A stretch of 53,371 nt of DNA from Hyphomicrobiaceae bacterium. GTDB lineage: Bacteria; Pseudomonadota; Alphaproteobacteria; Rhizobiales; Xanthobacteraceae. Numbering within the stretch: position 1 is the first letter of the stretch; each line of letters opens with the position of its first letter. Location: positions 1-53,371 of the forward strand of contig JAJPJB010000038.1 in NCBI GenBank assembly GCA_021324465.1, read 5' to 3'. The notes under the pieces were generated by a model, which worked only from the letters and a program-made list of their open reading frames with translations, was not told the origin of the DNA and made no database searches. Shown piece by piece: positions 51,497-53,371 of this stretch. The translations under genes and the position numbers were made by a program.

Positions 51497-52609
51497 ATGG
51501 CAACCTACAAGCTCCTGCTTTTGCCGGGCGACGGCATCGGCCCCGAAGTCATGGCCGAGGTGAAACGACTGCTTGGCTTTTACGCCGGGAGCGGCATCGC
51601 CGATTTCGAGACCGAGGAAGGGCTGGTCGGGGGCGCCTGCTATGACGCTCACAAGGTTTCGATCACCGACGAGACCATGGCCAAGGCGCATGCCGCGGAC
51701 GCCGTGATTTTCGGGGCGGTGGGCGGCCCGAAATGGGACAAGGTGCCCTATGAGGCACGCCCGGAAGCGGGCCTTCTTCGCCTGCGCAAGGACCTCGGCC
51801 TGTTCGCCAATATCCGTCCGGCGATCTGCTATCCGGCGCTCGCGGAATCCTCGAGTCTCAAGCGCGAGGCGGTCGAGGGGCTCGACATCGTCATCCTGCG
51901 CGAGCTCACCGGCGGCGTCTATTTCGGCGAGCCCAAGACCATCACTGATCTCGGCAATGGCCAGAAGCGCGCCGTCGATACGCAAGTCTACGACACCTAC
52001 GAGATCGAGCGCATTGCCCGTATCGGCTTTGAGCTCGCGCGCAAGCGGCGCAACAAAGTCACCTCGATGGAAAAGCGCAATGTGATGAAAACCGGCGTGC
52101 TGTGGCATGACGTGGTCGATGACGTGCATGCGCGTGAGTACAAGGACGTGCAGCTCGAACACATGCTCGCCGATTCCGGCGGCATGCAGCTGGTGCGCTG
52201 GCCGAAACAATTCGATGTCATCGTCACTGACAATCTGTTCGGCGACATGCTGTCCGATATTGCCGCCATGCTTACCGGTTCGCTCGGCATGCTGCCATCG
52301 GCCTCGCTCGGCGAGATCGATGCCAAGACCAAGCGGCGCAAGGCCATGTACGAGCCGGTGCACGGCTCGGCACCCGATATTGCCGGCAAGGGCATGGCCA
52401 ATCCGATCGCCATGCTTGCGTCGTTTGGCATGGCGCTGCGCTATTCGTTCAATATGGGCAAGGAAGCCGATCAGCTCGACGCGGCCATCGCCGCCACCTT
52501 GGCCAAGGGGTTGCGCACTGCCGACATCAAATCCGACGGCGCCAGGATCGTCTCGACCGCCGAAATGGGCGAGGCGATTGTCGGCGAACTGCAGAAGCTC
52601 GCGGCATAG
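51497..52609 (+). CDS. leuB: 3-isopropylmalate dehydrogenase
   Basis: A 370-residue NAD-dependent enzyme of leucine synthesis, converting 3-isopropylmalate to 2-oxoisocaproate. [15 protein letters not shown] is the usual start; the substrate loop [13 protein letters not shown], the metal-binding [17 protein letters not shown], and the NAD loop [15 protein letters not shown] are intact. No other leu genes are in the window. A hairpin covers its ribosome site. Confidence 0.96.
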   Translation: MATYKLLLLPGDGIGPEVMAEVKRLLGFYAGSGIADFETEEGLVGGACYDAHKVSITDETMAKAHAADAVIFGAVGGPKWDKVPYEARPEAGLLRLRKDLGLFANIRPAICYPALAESSSLKREAVEGLDIVILRELTGGVYFGEPKTITDLGNGQKRAVDTQVYDTYEIERIARIGFELARKRRNKVTSMEKRNVMKTGVLWHDVVDDVHAREYKDVQLEHMLADSGGMQLVRWPKQFDVIVTDNLFGDMLSDIAAMLTGSLGMLPSASLGEIDAKTKRRKAMYEPVHGSAPDIAGKGMANPIAMLASFGMALRYSFNMGKEADQLDAAIAATLAKGLRTADIKSDGARIVSTAEMGEAIVGELQKLAA

Positions 52610-52613
52610 CGCC

Positions 52614-53351
52614 TCACGCTTTGCGAAACACCAAATTCGGTCCGAATTCGTCGCTCAGCCGGAAACCGCCGGCCGCCATGAGGCCCACAGTCTCGTCACG
52701 CGCTTCGAGCACTTCGATCTGCACCACGCCGCGATTGTCGGTGAGCGTGCGTGCCATGCCGGCGAGCGCTTTGCGCTCATAGCGCTCGATATCGATCTTG
52801 ATCGCGAGCGTCTTGCCCGAAAGTTGAACAAGATCGTCGAAGCGTGCTACTTCGACCTCGTAACCTTCGCCGGGCCGCGCCTGTTCCACGATTTGTGAGA
52901 GTCCGATGTCGCGCTCCGGCCCGGGCACCAAACGGAACTTGCCGGGCGCGGCGCCCAGGGCAACGTCGTTGATCGTGATATCGGCATCCAGCAGATCATT
53001 GATCAGAAGATTGGCGCGCAGATGCGCACGATTGCGGCGATCCGGTTCGAACAGGATCGCGCGCGGCGCGAGCTGGTTCTTCATCACGATGCAGGTGTAG
53101 AGCCCGAGATTGGCGCCGATATCAATGAAGACGTCCGGCTTCATGTCGGCACAGACACGCACGAAGTTCTTCAACTCCGGGAATTCGCCGATCTTTGCCG
53201 AGATTTCGAGCCCGCCGACATTGGACGAGCGCACCAGAAAGTCGGCGCCGAAATAGCTGCAGACGAAGTAGCGCCCGCGATGGACGATTTTATTGAGCGG
53301 ATTATAGACGCGGCGCCGCAATTTATTCCGCCACCGCAGCGCAAGGCTCAT
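52614..53351 (-). CDS. FkbM-family methyltransferase
   Basis: A 245-residue S-adenosylmethionine-dependent methyltransferase of the FkbM family. VFIDIGANLGLYT is motif I, ILFEPDRRNRAHLRANL the acidic motif, and IKIDIERYERKALAGM the C-terminal family signature. Members O-methylate sugars or natural products. It converges with leuB four bases away. The start at 53351 is 20 bases from the window end, so upstream context is unseen. Confidence 0.9.
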   Translation of the reverse strand: MSLALRWRNKLRRRVYNPLNKIVHRGRYFVCSYFGADFLVRSSNVGGLEISAKIGEFPELKNFVRVCADMKPDVFIDIGANLGLYTCIVMKNQLAPRAILFEPDRRNRAHLRANLLINDLLDADITINDVALGAAPGKFRLVPGPERDIGLSQIVEQARPGEGYEVEVARFDDLVQLSGKTLAIKIDIERYERKALAGMARTLTDNRGVVQIEVLEARDETVGLMAAGGFRLSDEFGPNLVFRKA

Positions 53352-53371
53352 CCCGCCCCCATCATGACCAG

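Noticed and set aside
1-53371. CRISPR arrays, insertion sequences or prophage
   Set aside because: No regularly spaced repeats, transposases, integrases or phage structural genes were found in any frame.

Overview
The window is high-GC, gene-dense chromosomal DNA from an alphaproteobacterium, most likely a member of the Hyphomicrobiales close to the Bradyrhizobium/Rhodopseudomonas/Pseudolabrys group. The basis is the combination of an IalB-rlmN-argG neighbourhood, an sdhCDAB operon followed by a mesaconyl-CoA hydratase, many ABC and Tct-type solute-binding systems, and a copy of the short dispersed repeat that translates as CHCEERSDEA. The taxonomic assignment is inference. No phage, insertion sequence or CRISPR array was seen.

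Layout. 1-5.5 kb: the end of a Gfo/Idh/MocA dehydrogenase (possibly LigC) and a complete branched-chain-type ABC uptake operon (livK-H-M-G-F), whose livG carries a one-base frameshift near its start. 5.6-9 kb: a secreted metallophosphoesterase, a SIMPL-domain protein and a PhzF-family enzyme. 9-15 kb: a Tct-type system made of two paralogous TctC binding proteins on the minus strand flanking a fused TctA-TctB permease on the plus strand, followed by two small cupin proteins. 15.3-18.7 kb: a trifunctional LplT-PlsC-acyl-ACP synthetase (Aas). 19-23.1 kb: an aromatic-acid block with a PcaB-like lyase, an MFS transporter and 4-hydroxybenzoate 3-monooxygenase (PobA). 23.3-27.6 kb: TerB-like protein, SDR, class I amidotransferase, lytic transglycosylase and an MFS exporter.

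27.7-36 kb is mostly housekeeping: tRNA-Ala(CGC), YggT, DUF167, FolD, a GNAT enzyme, TypA/BipA, a membrane-anchored TAXI solute-binding protein with a histone-H1-like insertion, a site-2 protease with CBS domains, a decayed pterin carbinolamine dehydratase, and a YkvA-like protein. 36-43 kb: quinone oxidoreductase, ECF sigma factor, IalB-family protein, RlmN, a PAP2 phosphatase, a remnant of an amino-acid-binding protein, and ArgG. 43-46.5 kb: sdhCDAB. 46.7-53.4 kb: a LysR regulator, mesaconyl-CoA hydratase, a fasciclin/cytochrome b/molybdopterin oxidoreductase group, LeuB and an FkbM methyltransferase.

The parts that fit together functionally are: uptake and first steps of aromatic or carboxylic acid breakdown (liv, tct, cupins, pobA, PcaB-like lyase, MFS); respiratory and C4 acid metabolism (sdh, mesaconyl-CoA hydratase); and a possible exported redox module (fasciclin, cytochrome b, Mo enzyme). 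The least explained elements are the cupin pair beside the split-strand Tct system, the TAXI protein with the Lys/Asp-rich insertion, and several leader hairpins (leuB, typA).
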